Shown here one piece after another: positions 7,831-16,260 of a stretch of DNA of 45,850 nt. The position numbers were made by a program, and so were the translations under genes. The stretch spans positions 546 to 46,395 of the forward strand of contig VBAP01000044.1 of assembly GCA_005882335.1 (NCBI GenBank). The letters run 5' to 3'. The notes beneath the pieces are model-generated. The model searched no databases. It saw only the letters and a program-made list of their open reading frames with translations, and was not told the origin of the DNA. Position 1 is the first letter of the stretch; each line of letters begins with the position of its first letter. Source of the DNA: Candidatus Segetimicrobium genomatis. GTDB lineage: Bacteria; Sysuimicrobiota; Sysuimicrobiia; Sysuimicrobiales; Kaftiobacteriaceae.

Positions 7831-8874
7831 TTGAAACTCTCAGACTTCGACTATACGCTCCCCCAAGACCTGATCGCCCAACATTCAATCGAACCACGCG
7901 ACGCGGCGAAGCTTCTTGTGGTCGATCGGTCCACCGGCCGGTTGGACCACCGCGTCTTTCGCGATCTCCCCGAGTATCTGCGGCCCGCGGATGTGCTGGT
8001 TGTGAACAACACGCGGGTCATTCCCGCGCGCCTGCGAGCCCGCAAGCCCACCGGCGGCGCCGTTGAAGTGCTGCTCCTGCGCCCTGCGCGGGAGCAGGAG
8101 AGCGCGACTGCGCGACCGCGCGACGGCCAGATCTGGGAAGTGCTCTTGCGGCCCGGCCGGCGCGTCCGCATTGGAACACGCCTGCATCTCTCGCCGCGCC
8201 TGTCCGGCGAGGTGATTGCCGCGCAGGATGACGGGATTCATCTGGTCGCATTTGCCGGCGACCGCCCAGTGCTTGAGGTGGCCCGCGAGATCGGCGAGAT
8301 GCCGGTCCCGCCGTACGTGCACGAGCCATTGCGCCGGCCTGACGATTATCAAACCGTCTACGCGTCGGTGGAGGGCGCCGTGGCGGCACCCACGGCCGGC
8401 CTGCACTTCACACCTGCGCTTCTGACGCGCATCGAGGGCGAGGGGGTGCGCATCGCCACCCTGACCCTGCACATCGGGCTTGGGACCTTCCGGCCGGTGG
8501 TGGTGGCCGATGTACGGCGCCACCGCATGGATGCGGAATGGTACGAGGTCGGCCAGGACGCGGCAACGACCCTGACGCAGCGCCGGGGCCGCATCGTAGT
8601 CGTCGGGACTTCCGCGGTGCGTACGCTGGAGACGGTGACGGCAGATGACGGCATTGTGCGCCCCGGCCGCGGCTGGAGCGAGCTGTTCATCTATCCCGGC
8701 TATCGCTTCAAGGCCACGGACGCGCTAATCACGAACTTCCACCTGCCCAAGACGACGTTGTTGATGCTGGTCTGTGCCTTCGCAGGACGCGAATTGATTC
8801 TGCAGGCCTATCGGGAGGCCATTGCGGAGAAGTACAGATTCTATAGCTTCGGGGATGCGATGCTTATCCTGTAA
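7831..8874 (+). CDS. queA: S-adenosylmethionine:tRNA ribosyltransferase-isomerase QueA
   Basis: Transfers and isomerises the ribosyl part of SAM onto preQ1 in tRNA to make epoxyqueuosine. 347 residues, normal length. The N-terminus L-S-D-F-D-Y-x-L-P-x-x-L-I-A-Q and the motifs V-V-N-N-T-R-V-I-P-A-R-L, P-P-Y, A-A-P-T-A-G-L-H-F-T and F-H-L-P-K-T-T-L are diagnostic. The start is the TTG at 7,831: no ATG fits, and GGGGAG lies 8 nt upstream. A short Arg/Ala/Glu-rich insertion near residues 87-100 (about 8,088-8,130) is encoded by GCGACTGCGCGACC units of the CAGTCGC repeat family. It belongs to the queuosine pathway with tgt downstream. Confidence 0.96.
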   Translation: MKLSDFDYTLPQDLIAQHSIEPRDAAKLLVVDRSTGRLDHRVFRDLPEYLRPADVLVVNNTRVIPARLRARKPTGGAVEVLLLRPAREQESATARPRDGQIWEVLLRPGRRVRIGTRLHLSPRLSGEVIAAQDDGIHLVAFAGDRPVLEVAREIGEMPVPPYVHEPLRRPDDYQTVYASVEGAVAAPTAGLHFTPALLTRIEGEGVRIATLTLHIGLGTFRPVVVADVRRHRMDAEWYEVGQDAATTLTQRRGRIVVVGTSAVRTLETVTADDGIVRPGRGWSELFIYPGYRFKATDALITNFHLPKTTLLMLVCAFAGRELILQAYREAIAEKYRFYSFGDAMLIL

Positions 8875-8875
8875 C

Positions 8876-8958
8876 TAACGGGAACGCGGCAACGCGGGAT
8901 CGCGGGAACGCGAAACGACACCTCGGCAGGGGTTCCCGCGTTCCCCCGTTCCCTGTCA
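8876..8958. repeat. GGGAACGCGG-family hairpin, bidirectional terminator candidate
   Basis: The left arm (about 8,879-8,916) holds GGGAACGCGG-type units. The right arm (about 8,935-8,955) holds the complement TTCCCGCG/TTCCCCCG. TAACT and AGTTA flank it. It lies exactly between the convergent ends of queA and the leftward orphan gene. Confidence 0.7.
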
Positions 8959-8959
8959 G

Positions 8960-9421
8960 TTACTCGACTTTGGACCATCCCCAGAGATGAGGGCTCCACT
9001 TGCTCAGCGGGATGTTTCCATACTGGTCTTCCTCGACCTCGTAGCCGGCCTGCTTCAAGCGGCGCTTCGCCTCATCATAATACCGGTAGTCGAGCTGCCA
9101 GATGCCGGGGTGAAGGGGGTTCTGATAGGCGCCGAGCCCGCCCAGCAGCTTGCGGAGGTTCTCGTCCTCCGCCTTGTCTGCGGCGATCTCGACGCCCTGG
9201 GTCACCGTCGCCAGCGCCGTGATCTTTGGGCTGGTCGGTTTCGCGGCCGGCCGTCCGGCGGCGTTGACCGCGGAGACCGGAGTTTCCAGCGTGGCTGAGG
9301 GAGCGGCTGCCGGCGCGGATGGCTCGCCTTTGACCGTTGTGGCCCGCTGCGCGCGGATGGCGTCGGCCTTCGCCTTGATGGCGGCTAGAATTTCCTCGCG
9401 GCTCTTCTGCTGTTCGTCCAT
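8960..9421 (-). CDS. Uncharacterised protein with low-complexity linker
   Basis: I do not recognise the family. The 153 residues have three parts: a charged N-terminal helix (about 1-30, E-E-I-L-A-A-I-K-A-K-A-D), an Ala/Pro/Thr-rich linker (about 31-75), and a C-terminal part rich in aromatic residues (Y-Y-D-E-A-K-R-R-L-K-Q-A-G-Y-E-V-E-E-D-Q near 112-131, then a W-S-P-H-L-W-G-W-S end). There is no signal peptide or membrane segment, so it is probably cytoplasmic. It is transcribed leftward, against the surrounding queuosine genes, together with the secreted orphan upstream. Confidence 0.6.
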   Translation of the reverse strand: MDEQQKSREEILAAIKAKADAIRAQRATTVKGEPSAPAAAPSATLETPVSAVNAAGRPAAKPTSPKITALATVTQGVEIAADKAEDENLRKLLGGLGAYQNPLHPGIWQLDYRYYDEAKRRLKQAGYEVEEDQYGNIPLSKWSPHLWGWSKVE

Positions 9422-9547
9422 TCTTTCGTCTACACGCTCCTCGCCAGTATTCTACTTTGGAAGAGGCCGAACCTGTGCATCCCTGCGGTGAAGCCCCGAG
9501 GGCGGCAGCCGAAGAGTCCAACTGCTGCCCTCCATTAGGGCGCCGGG

Positions 9548-10138
9548 TCACTGGAGGATATGGAACAACGTTACGCCGTGCAAGACCGGATCCTGGTCGA
9601 AGACGAATGGTCCAACGATGAGGCGGATGCCTTCCTCGGTGTCGAATGATGCGCCAGGAAGGTGGCAGTGAACCTCGAGTATTGCGTTCAGCGAGGACTC
9701 GCCTCCCTCGGGAACGAGTCGAACATGGAGCGCCACGATTCCCGCGCTTGTCTCCGTGATTTCGCCGATGCCGTCTGTGAGTATTGAAGGCAACGATCCA
9801 CCCCCCGGCCTCCAGGTCGCAAAGCCGGTGACAACCCAGACGCCGTGCGCGACTTCGGTCCCATCGGAGGGTTTGTGGACGAACGTCCCGCCCCCAGCGG
9901 CATTGCCTATGCCTGGCGTGAACTCCCCTGAACCGGTAAGTTCGACGGTATCACCGGTGGGCCCATCCACCCCGACGTCCTTACCGCCGGCGAGAACGGT
10001 ATTCTGGAGAATTTGCGGCAGGTCAAAGCGCACGTGCAACCCGAGAGCGCGGCGCTGTTGCGCCGAGCTTGCGGGCGCGAATAAGGTGAACGCTGCGAGA
10101 GTGAAACCCACAACAATGAGACTCGCCCATCTTTTCAT
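9548..10138 (-). CDS. Uncharacterised secreted protein
   Basis: 196 residues with a clear Sec signal peptide (M-K-R-W, a hydrophobic stretch, then A-S-S-A). The mature part is rich in Gly and beta-strand-like repeats, including G-G-G-T-F-V-H-K and a V-W-V-V-T-G-F-A-T-W segment, with no transmembrane helix after the signal. A strong AGGAGGG ribosome site lies 6 nt before the ATG. I do not recognise an enzyme family. It resembles small secreted beta-sandwich proteins of soil bacteria, but that is only an impression. It is divergent from tgt. Confidence 0.65.
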   Translation of the reverse strand: MKRWASLIVVGFTLAAFTLFAPASSAQQRRALGLHVRFDLPQILQNTVLAGGKDVGVDGPTGDTVELTGSGEFTPGIGNAAGGGTFVHKPSDGTEVAHGVWVVTGFATWRPGGGSLPSILTDGIGEITETSAGIVALHVRLVPEGGESSLNAILEVHCHLPGASFDTEEGIRLIVGPFVFDQDPVLHGVTLFHILQ

Positions 10139-10220
10139 GAAGATCCCTCCTCTGTTGAGTACTAACTGGGGGTTCTGTGAGGGCGTTCGGTGGTTTTCAG
10201 GGGATTCCTCCCGCGCATGC

Positions 10221-10226
10221 TATACT
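10221..10226 (+). promoter_or_regulatory. -10 element (TATACT) for tgt, implying a leaderless transcript
   Basis: TATACT ends 9 nt before the GTG start of tgt. Transcription starting about 7 nt downstream of the -10 would begin at or within a few nucleotides of the start codon, and no ribosome site fits between them. Confidence 0.55.
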
Positions 10227-10235
10227 CATCGCGGT

Positions 10236-11351
10236 GTGAATGGGTTCCGATTTGAATTGTTGTCCGGAGAGGCGATCGGTCCCCGCCTGGGCCGCCTGCA
10301 CACCCCGCGTGGAATCGTGCGCACGCCCGCCTTCATGCCGGTCGGGACGCAGGCCACCGTGAAAGGGTTGACCTCCGAAGAAGTCCAGCAAATCGGCGCC
10401 GAGATGATCCTGGCCAACACGTTCCATCTGTATCTGCGGCCGGGCGCCGACGTCATCGAGCGCGCCGGGGGCCTGCATCGGTTCATGCGCTGGGAGGGTC
10501 CCATCCTCACCGATAGCGGCGGATTTCAAATCTTCAGCCTGGCCAGGCTGCGGCGCTTGACTGACGAAGGCGTGACATTCCGTTCCCCGTTGGATGGCGC
10601 CGAGCATCTGTTTACCCCGGAGCGGGTGCTGGAGATTCAGCGGCAGCTTGGGAGTGACCTCGTCATGCCGCTGGACGTGTGCCTGGGCTACCCGGCAGAC
10701 GACGAGAAAGCCAAAGAGGCGCTGCGCCTAACACTGCAGTGGGCAAGGCGATCTCGGGCGCACGCAGCCGGCGACGGCCAGATGCTGTTTGGCATCGTCC
10801 AGGGTGGGTTCTCACCCGCGCTGCGCCGCGAAGCCGTCGCGCGCACGGTCGAGATGGCGTTCGATGGGTACGCGATCGGCGGGCTGAGCGTGGGGGAACC
10901 GCGAGAGGCGACCGCACAGCTGGTCGAACAGACTTGCGCCGGCCTGCCCGCCGACCATCCCCGCTATCTGATGGGGGTGGGCGCGCCTCCCGATCTGCTG
11001 GATGCTGTTTCGCTGGGCGTGGATTTGTTTGACTGTGTCCTGCCGACGCGCGTGGCCCGGACCGGCACCATCTTCACCCGGCGAGGGCGGGTGAACGTCC
11101 GCAACGCGGCCTTTCGTGAAGACGCGGGGCCGCCGGATGAAGGCTGCCGGTGTGCGGTGTGCATACGGTACACGCGCTCCTATCTTCGCCACCTCTTCAA
11201 TGCCGACGAGATGCTGGGACCGCGGCTGGCCACATATCATAATCTGTCCTTCCTGGCCCAACTCATGGAGGACACCCGGACCGCCATCGCCGGCAACCGG
11301 TTCGACGCGTGGCGCCGCGAGGTCCTGGGGGCGTATGTTACGCCCTGGTAA
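10236..11351 (+). CDS. tgt: tRNA-guanine transglycosylase
   Basis: Exchanges guanine-34 for preQ1 in tRNAs with GUN anticodons, the step before QueA. 371 residues. D93 in L-T-D-S-G-G-F-Q is the general acid/base. D266 in F-D-C-V-L-P-T-R is the covalent nucleophile. The structural zinc is held by C304, C306, C309 and H335. The GTG at 10,236 (V-N-G-F-R-F-E-L) is preferred because earlier codons in the frame lie upstream of the promoter. Two unrelated leftward genes separate it from queA, which is unusual for the queA-tgt-yajC arrangement. Confidence 0.96.
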   Translation: MNGFRFELLSGEAIGPRLGRLHTPRGIVRTPAFMPVGTQATVKGLTSEEVQQIGAEMILANTFHLYLRPGADVIERAGGLHRFMRWEGPILTDSGGFQIFSLARLRRLTDEGVTFRSPLDGAEHLFTPERVLEIQRQLGSDLVMPLDVCLGYPADDEKAKEALRLTLQWARRSRAHAAGDGQMLFGIVQGGFSPALRREAVARTVEMAFDGYAIGGLSVGEPREATAQLVEQTCAGLPADHPRYLMGVGAPPDLLDAVSLGVDLFDCVLPTRVARTGTIFTRRGRVNVRNAAFREDAGPPDEGCRCAVCIRYTRSYLRHLFNADEMLGPRLATYHNLSFLAQLMEDTRTAIAGNRFDAWRREVLGAYVTPW

Positions 11352-11439
11352 TCGCAGTGGCACGGCGGCGGGTGCTGCTGTAGGATAGAGAAGCAGATTT
11401 TCGGGCGCCATTGGATCGGCTGAGGCGGGGGGGTGTGGG

Positions 11440-11793
11440 GTGGCTGTTCTGCAGGCTGCGCAACGGTTTCCGGTCAGTACGATCGTCTTCATGGTGGCGC
11501 TGTATGCTGTCGTCTACATGCTGTTCTTCCGGCCCCAGCAGAACCAGCAGCGCAAGCGTCGAGAGATGCTCGGCAAACTCAAAAAGGGAGATCGGATTGT
11601 CACCATCGGCGGGTTGCACGCGGTCATTCTGGACGTTGACGGCGAAGTGCTGAGTCTGGAGCTAGCACCCAACCTGCGCGTCAAGGCCGACCGCGGCGCG
11701 GTCAGTTACCTGCGGAACAAGAAGCGCGAGGAGCAGCCCACGCAGCTTTCCACGACACCTCCGGCGACGGCCACCACGCGACCACCCGGCTAA
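11440..11793 (+). CDS. yajC: YajC, accessory subunit of the Sec translocon
   Basis: A 117-residue protein with one N-terminal membrane helix (about 13-30), the F-F-R-P-Q-Q-x-Q-x-K motif at its end, and the conserved cytoplasmic segment K-K-G-D-R-I-V-T-I-G-G-L-x-A. YajC associates with SecDF. The usual downstream secD/secF are not here. The GTG start at 11,440 follows a G-rich ribosome site. The Pro/Thr-rich C-terminus runs into repeat-like sequence. Confidence 0.92.
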   Translation: MAVLQAAQRFPVSTIVFMVALYAVVYMLFFRPQQNQQRKRREMLGKLKKGDRIVTIGGLHAVILDVDGEVLSLELAPNLRVKADRGAVSYLRNKKREEQPTQLSTTPPATATTRPPG

Positions 11794-11826
11794 GCGACAA
11801 CGCGAATACGCGGCACCGCGACTTCG
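11790..11826. repeat. Half element of the CGACAACGCG repeat type
   Basis: ACAACGCGA-, ATACGCGG- and ACCGCGA-type units in a row directly after yajC, without a complementary arm. Confidence 0.4.
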
Positions 11827-11851
11827 CTTGTGACTAGGAGTGAGATCACGC

Positions 11852-12547
11852 ATGGCAGAGACAACGACAGGCCTCACCAGCGCCAAACAGGTCACACTCG
11901 AGGACGTGAAGCGCGACCCCGAGGTGGAGGCCTACATCGACAAGGCCAACGAGTATACGGGGGCGATTGGGTACACCGAACATGGCTCCCGGCACGCCAA
12001 CCTGACGGCGAGCATCGCCTACAATACGCTCAAACGGCTGGGAAATCTGGAACGGGAGGCGCAGCTGGCTGCCATGGCCGCGTACCTCCATGACATCGGC
12101 AACCTGGTCAGCCGCGTGAACCACGAGCACACCGGCGCCGTGCTGGCCAACGGCATCCTGGAGCGTCTGGGGATGGAGCCCGTCGAGCGCTCGATCGTGA
12201 TGGGAGCCATCGGCAACCACGAAGAGAGCCACGGGGAGCCGGTCAGCCCGGTCGGCGCCGCGGTGATTCTGGCCGACAAGTCCGACGTACACCGCTCGCG
12301 CGTGCGGAATCCTGATCCGACAACGTATGATATCCACGACCGGGTGAACTACGCGGTCGAGCACTCGTTCCTGCGGGTAGACGAAAAGATTCGCACGATC
12401 ACGCTGGAACTGGTGATCGATACGAAACTGTCGCAGGTGATGGAGTATTTCGAGATCTTCCTCACTCGCATGGTCATGTGCCGGCGTGCTGCGCAGTTCC
12501 TCAGTTGTGAGTTCAAGCTGCAGATCAACGGCGCCAAGCTGCTCTGA
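11852..12547 (+). CDS. HD-domain phosphohydrolase-like protein
   Basis: A cytoplasmic HD-superfamily protein of 231 residues. Metal-binding candidates are H44/H48 (T-E-H-G-S-R-H), the H80-D81 pair in Y-L-H-D-I-G-N, and H91/H93 (N-H-E-H-T-G). A later G-N-H-E-E-S-H-G and the L-A-D-K-S-D-V-H-R-S-R helix complete a metal-dependent phosphohydrolase pocket. Proteins of this type hydrolyse nucleotides or cyclic dinucleotides; the substrate cannot be told from sequence. The ATG at 11,852 was chosen because AGGAG lies 10 nt upstream; the GTG at 11,840 falls inside that site. Confidence 0.82.
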   Translation: MAETTTGLTSAKQVTLEDVKRDPEVEAYIDKANEYTGAIGYTEHGSRHANLTASIAYNTLKRLGNLEREAQLAAMAAYLHDIGNLVSRVNHEHTGAVLANGILERLGMEPVERSIVMGAIGNHEESHGEPVSPVGAAVILADKSDVHRSRVRNPDPTTYDIHDRVNYAVEHSFLRVDEKIRTITLELVIDTKLSQVMEYFEIFLTRMVMCRRAAQFLSCEFKLQINGAKLL

Positions 12548-12642
12548 CTACCGGGAGCGCGGGAGCACGGGAGCGCGGGAACGCGAAGTGCCCCGCAGTT
12601 GTTGCCGCGTTCCCCCGTTCCCGCATTCCCGTCAGTTCGGGC
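12548..12642. repeat. GGGAGCGCGG-family hairpin, terminator candidate
   Basis: The left arm (about 12,552-12,586) has four GGGAGCGCGG-like units. The right arm (about 12,602-12,636) has the complement (TTCCCCCG, TTCCCGCA, TTCCCGTC). It separates the HD gene from the haem operon. Confidence 0.7.
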
Positions 12643-12718
12643 GGGAGGAGTCCCTCGCCGCGAATTAGAAGCAATTACATAGGATTCCATAGATTTTATT
12701 AAGCCTTAGGCCTGCCGG

Positions 12719-12877
12719 ATGCACCTTTTCATTGTTGGTCTCAGCCACAAGACCGCCCCGCTGGATATCCGGGAGCGTCTGGCCTTTGCCCCACAGGACA
12801 CCGGCGCTGTACTGCTGAGGCTCCATGCCGGCCGGTAGCTGCCGCCCGCCGGGCATTTGACGAAACCCGATGAATGA
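12719..12877 (+). pseudogene. hemA: Internally deleted remnant of glutamyl-tRNA reductase (hemA)
   Basis: The ATG at 12,719 opens 39 codons reading MHLFIVGLSHKTAPLDIRER and onward to a TAG at 12,836. This is the diagnostic N-terminus of glutamyl-tRNA reductase (G-L-S-H-K-T-A-P). Family members are about 400-450 aa, so roughly 90% is missing. Past the TAG, 12 more in-frame codons end at a TGA that overlaps the hemC ATG, exactly where hemA would normally end in a hemA-hemC operon. The likeliest reading is one large internal deletion fusing the two ends of hemA. Assembly collapse is an alternative. Confidence 0.8.
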
Positions 12878-13805
12878 GACGGTCGCGCGGGATTTTGTGA
12901 TTGGGACCCGTGAGAGCCGGCTTGCCCTGCGGCAGACCGAGCTCGTGCTCCGGCCGCTCCGCGATGCGCACCCGGAAGTCCGTTTCGCCGTCCGCACCAT
13001 CCGCACGGTTGCGGACCGGCATCCCGACCGCCCGCTGGATCGTCTGCCGGACATCGGCTTTTTTGTCAAAGAGCTGGAGGTCGCTCTGCTGGCCGCCGAG
13101 ATCGACGCCGTCGTCCACAGCATGAAAGACCTGCCGTCCGCGGCAACTCCCGGACTCGCCGTCGCGGCCGTCGCGGAGCGCGAGGATGCGCGCGACGTGA
13201 TCGTCAGCCGCGATCACCTGACGCTGGAGGCTCTCCCGTTGGGGGCGCGCCTGGGGACCAGCAGTCCCCGGCGTGGTGCGTTCCTGCGGGTGTACCGGCC
13301 GGATCTGGAGATCGTCCCGATTCGCGGCAACGTTGAGACACGCATCGGAAAGGTCGATGCCGGAGATGTCGATGCCGTATGCCTGGCCGGGGCAGGGTTG
13401 CGCCGGTTGGGTTTGGAATCGCGGATCACCCAGTGGCTCCCGTTTGATATCGTACCGCCGGCACCGGCGCAGGGCGCGCTGGGTGTGCAGGTGCGCACCG
13501 GTGATCGCCGGGCCGCGGTCCTGGCAGGTGCCGCGGACCACGCGCCGACCCGCCACGCCGTCACCGCAGAACGCGCCGTGCTCACCCGGCTGGCCGGGGG
13601 ATGCCGTCTCCCGGTCGCCGCATTTGCGCGAGTCGAGGGCGCGCAGTTGAGTGTGGAGGCCGCCATTGCCGCGCCGGACGGCCGCCGTATCGAAACCGCC
13701 GCCGGCAGAGGCCTGGTCACCGATGCCGAGTCCCTCGGAAAGTCGCTGGCCGAAGACCTTCTGGGTCGCGCTGCTGATCTGATCCGCGGGGCGCAGGAGC
13801 GATAA
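12870..13805 (+). CDS. hemC: Hydroxymethylbilane synthase (porphobilinogen deaminase)
   Basis: Polymerises four porphobilinogens to hydroxymethylbilane on a dipyrromethane cofactor. 311 residues: D87 in H-S-M-K-D-L-P is the catalytic aspartate, the substrate-binding loop is G-T-S-S-P-R-R at 129-135, and C245 in G-G-C-R-L-P carries the cofactor. The ATG overlaps the last codons of the hemA remnant. The stop overlaps the hemD start by one base, so the operon is translationally coupled. Confidence 0.96.
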   Translation: MNETVARDFVIGTRESRLALRQTELVLRPLRDAHPEVRFAVRTIRTVADRHPDRPLDRLPDIGFFVKELEVALLAAEIDAVVHSMKDLPSAATPGLAVAAVAEREDARDVIVSRDHLTLEALPLGARLGTSSPRRGAFLRVYRPDLEIVPIRGNVETRIGKVDAGDVDAVCLAGAGLRRLGLESRITQWLPFDIVPPAPAQGALGVQVRTGDRRAAVLAGAADHAPTRHAVTAERAVLTRLAGGCRLPVAAFARVEGAQLSVEAAIAAPDGRRIETAAGRGLVTDAESLGKSLAEDLLGRAADLIRGAQER

Positions 13806-14587
13806 TGCGGAAACCGCGCGTGCTGGTCCTGAGGCCTGCGGATTATGCGGGAGTACTGGCCGCCCGCCTGCAGACGATCGGCATGGACCCCGTCGTGATT
13901 CCCGCCGTCGCCATCCACCCACCCGCTTCGTGGGAGGACGTCGACGCTGCGCTTGGTCGCCTGGCGTCCTACGACTGGGTGCTCTTCACGAGCGCCAGCG
14001 GTGTGAGCATGTTCTTTGCGCGCCGGCGGGCGGAGGAGATCGCAGGGTCTCTGCCGGCGGCAGCGCGTTGGGCGGCGATTGGACCGGGGACCGCCGCGGC
14101 GCTTCTCGCGGAGGGGGTTGACGATCCATGGGTGCCGTCGCGGTATCTGGGCGAGACTGCCGGTAACGAGCTCCCGGCATCACCCGGGCAACGCGTGCTC
14201 CGGATCTGCGGTGAGACGGCATCGCCGGTCGCCACGGTCCGATTGCGCGGAAGAGGCATCCTGGTGGACGAGGTCGTCGCGTACCGCACGGTCGAAGCGC
14301 CGCCGGGATCGGACAGTCTACTGCGGCATGCCTGGAGCGAAGGCATCGACGCGGTGGTGTTCACCAGCGCGTCCACGGTGCGCGGATTTGCTCGTCTCGC
14401 GCAGCGAGTGCGTATCGACGATGCGATCGGCGGCGTGCTCATCGTGGCGATCGGCCCGGTGACAGCCGACGCGGTGCGGGAGATGGGCTGGCAGGTCGAC
14501 GCCGTCGCCCCACAGCACAGCGTGGACGGCATCATCCAGGCGATCGAGGAGAGGAGGACGGCACTTGCAGGTCACGCAACGTCCTGA
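13805..14587 (+). CDS. hemD: Uroporphyrinogen-III synthase
   Basis: Cyclises hydroxymethylbilane with inversion of ring D. 260 residues forming the two-lobed HemD fold. The family has little invariant sequence, but V-L-F-T-S-A-S-G-V in lobe one, A-A-I-G-P-G-T-A, and V-V-F-T-S-A-S-T-V with I-G-P-V-T-A-D-A-V in lobe two are typical. Its position between hemC and hemB confirms the role. The 3' end overlaps hemB by 23 nt. Confidence 0.9.
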   Translation: MRKPRVLVLRPADYAGVLAARLQTIGMDPVVIPAVAIHPPASWEDVDAALGRLASYDWVLFTSASGVSMFFARRRAEEIAGSLPAAARWAAIGPGTAAALLAEGVDDPWVPSRYLGETAGNELPASPGQRVLRICGETASPVATVRLRGRGILVDEVVAYRTVEAPPGSDSLLRHAWSEGIDAVVFTSASTVRGFARLAQRVRIDDAIGGVLIVAIGPVTADAVREMGWQVDAVAPQHSVDGIIQAIEERRTALAGHATS

Positions 14588-15584
14588 GCGGGCCGTCCGG
14601 CTGAGACGGCTGCGGCGGACCGATGCAATCCGGGAGCTGGTCCGCGAGACGCGGCTGCACCCGCATCAATTCGTCTATCCGATGTTTGTGCGCGGCGGGC
14701 GGCGCGTTCGTGAGCCGATCCCTTCCATGCCCGGTCAGTTCCGGCTCTCTGTCGATGAGCTCGTCTCCGATGTGGGTGCGATACGCGGACTGGGGATCGA
14801 TGCCGTTCTCCTCTTCGGGCTCCCCGACGCGAAAGATCCGGCCGGCAGCGAAGCCTATGCCGACGATGGGATCGTCCAGCAAGCCGTGCGGACGCTGCGG
14901 GCCGCGCATCCTGATCTGATCGTAATGACCGACGTGTGTCTGTGCGAGTATACGACCCACGGCCACTGTGGTGTGCTGCGCCCCGTATCGAATGGTACAG
15001 GGGTGCGGGACGATGACGTGGACAACGACGCGACCCTGGAGCTGTTGGCCAGGACGGCGGTATCACAGGCTGTGGCCGGCGCCGACGTCGTGGCGCCGAG
15101 CGCGATGATGGATGGGCAGGTGGCGGCGATCCGCCGCGCGCTGGATGAGACAGGCTGCCAGCATGTGGCGATCATGAGCTACTCGGCCAAGTACGCCTCG
15201 GCCTTCTACGGGCCGTTCCGCGAAGCAGCCGGCTCGGCCCCGCAGTTCGGCGACCGCCGCGGGTACCAAATGGATCCTCCCAATGCGCGGGAGGCCGAAC
15301 GCGAAGTCGCTGTGGACCTGGCGGAGGGCGCCGATATCGTGATGGTGAAACCGGCGCTGCCGTTTCTGGACGTACTGTCCCGCATCCGACGAATGGTGAC
15401 GGCGCCTCTGGCTGCGTACAACGTCAGCGGTGAGTACGCGATGGTCAAGGCTGCGGCGGAACACGGCTGGCTCGATGAGCCCCGGGCGGTCCTGGAGGTG
15501 CTCACGGCGATCGCCAGGGCGGGCGCCGACCTCATCATCACCTACCATGCGAAGGAGGCCGCCGCGTGGCTGCGCCGCCGATGA
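14565..15584 (+). CDS. hemB: Delta-aminolevulinic acid dehydratase (porphobilinogen synthase)
   Basis: Condenses two aminolevulinates to porphobilinogen. 339 residues. The zinc-type active site is visible as C125, C127 and C135 (D-V-C-L-C-E-Y...G-H-C-G). The Schiff-base lysines are K209 (S-Y-S-A-K-Y) and K262 (V-M-V-K-P). A TTG start at 14,565 is preferred because an AGGAGAGGAGG site lies about 6 nt upstream, inside the hemD coding end. Its own end overlaps hemQ. Confidence 0.96.
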   Translation: MQVTQRPERAVRLRRLRRTDAIRELVRETRLHPHQFVYPMFVRGGRRVREPIPSMPGQFRLSVDELVSDVGAIRGLGIDAVLLFGLPDAKDPAGSEAYADDGIVQQAVRTLRAAHPDLIVMTDVCLCEYTTHGHCGVLRPVSNGTGVRDDDVDNDATLELLARTAVSQAVAGADVVAPSAMMDGQVAAIRRALDETGCQHVAIMSYSAKYASAFYGPFREAAGSAPQFGDRRGYQMDPPNAREAEREVAVDLAEGADIVMVKPALPFLDVLSRIRRMVTAPLAAYNVSGEYAMVKAAAEHGWLDEPRAVLEVLTAIARAGADLIITYHAKEAAAWLRRR

Positions 15585-16255
15585 ACGCCCCAGAAGTGGT
15601 CCAGGTGCTGGCGCTGCAGGTGGACCTGGCCTGGCGCCGGCTGCCCGAGGCGCAGCGGGAAGAGGACCTCGACGCGTTTCGCCAACTGGTCAACAAGGCC
15701 GCGGGGGATGTGCAGACTCTCGCGTACGCCACGGCCGGTCTGCGCGCCGATGCGGACTTGGTGCTGATCCGGTTCGCTGGATCGCTCGCCGCGCTCCAGG
15801 AATCCAACAGCGCCCTCTTGCGTACCGGGGTGGGCCGCGCCATGCGGGTGGCGCACTCGTTTGTCGGCCTGCTACGATCCTCGCGGTATGTCAAGCGAGC
15901 GGGCAGTCAGGAGCAGGGGTTGCTGGCCGGCGAGCGCGCCGCGTATCTGATCGTCTACCCGTTCACCAAGACCCACGACTGGTATCGCCTCAGTGGTGAC
16001 GCCCGTCAGGGGATGATGAATGAGCACATCCGAATTGGTCACGACTTTCCGCAGGTCCGACAACTGCTCGCCTATTCCACCGGACTGGACGACCAGGAGT
16101 TCATCGTCGCCTACGAGACCGATGACGTGGCCGCGTTCCAGGATCTGGTAACGGCGCTGCGGGAGACAGAGGCGCGCCGGTACACGCTGCGCGACCAGCC
16201 GATTCTCACCGCGATCTACCGGCCGCTGGACGAAGCGCTGCAGATGCTAGGATAG
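15566..16255 (+). CDS. hemQ: Coproheme decarboxylase HemQ/ChdC
   Basis: Decarboxylates coprohaem to protohaem, the last step of the coproporphyrin-dependent pathway typical of Gram-positive and related bacteria. 229 residues of the chlorite dismutase-like fold. Y131 in I-V-Y-P-F-T-K is the catalytic tyrosine position, and H154 in M-M-N-E-H-I-R-I-G is the probable axial haem ligand. It sits with hemE and hemH and lacks the features expected of a true chlorite dismutase. The GTG at 15,566 has AAGGAGG 7 nt upstream; the ATG at 15,581 is less well placed. The gene overlaps the hemB end. Confidence 0.92.
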   Translation: MAAPPMNAPEVVQVLALQVDLAWRRLPEAQREEDLDAFRQLVNKAAGDVQTLAYATAGLRADADLVLIRFAGSLAALQESNSALLRTGVGRAMRVAHSFVGLLRSSRYVKRAGSQEQGLLAGERAAYLIVYPFTKTHDWYRLSGDARQGMMNEHIRIGHDFPQVRQLLAYSTGLDDQEFIVAYETDDVAAFQDLVTALRETEARRYTLRDQPILTAIYRPLDEALQMLG

Positions 16256-16260
16256 CGGCA

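Noticed and set aside
15566..16255. Chlorite dismutase
   Set aside because: It shares the fold, but the position between hemB and hemE and the Y-P-F-T-K catalytic tyrosine region indicate the HemQ group.
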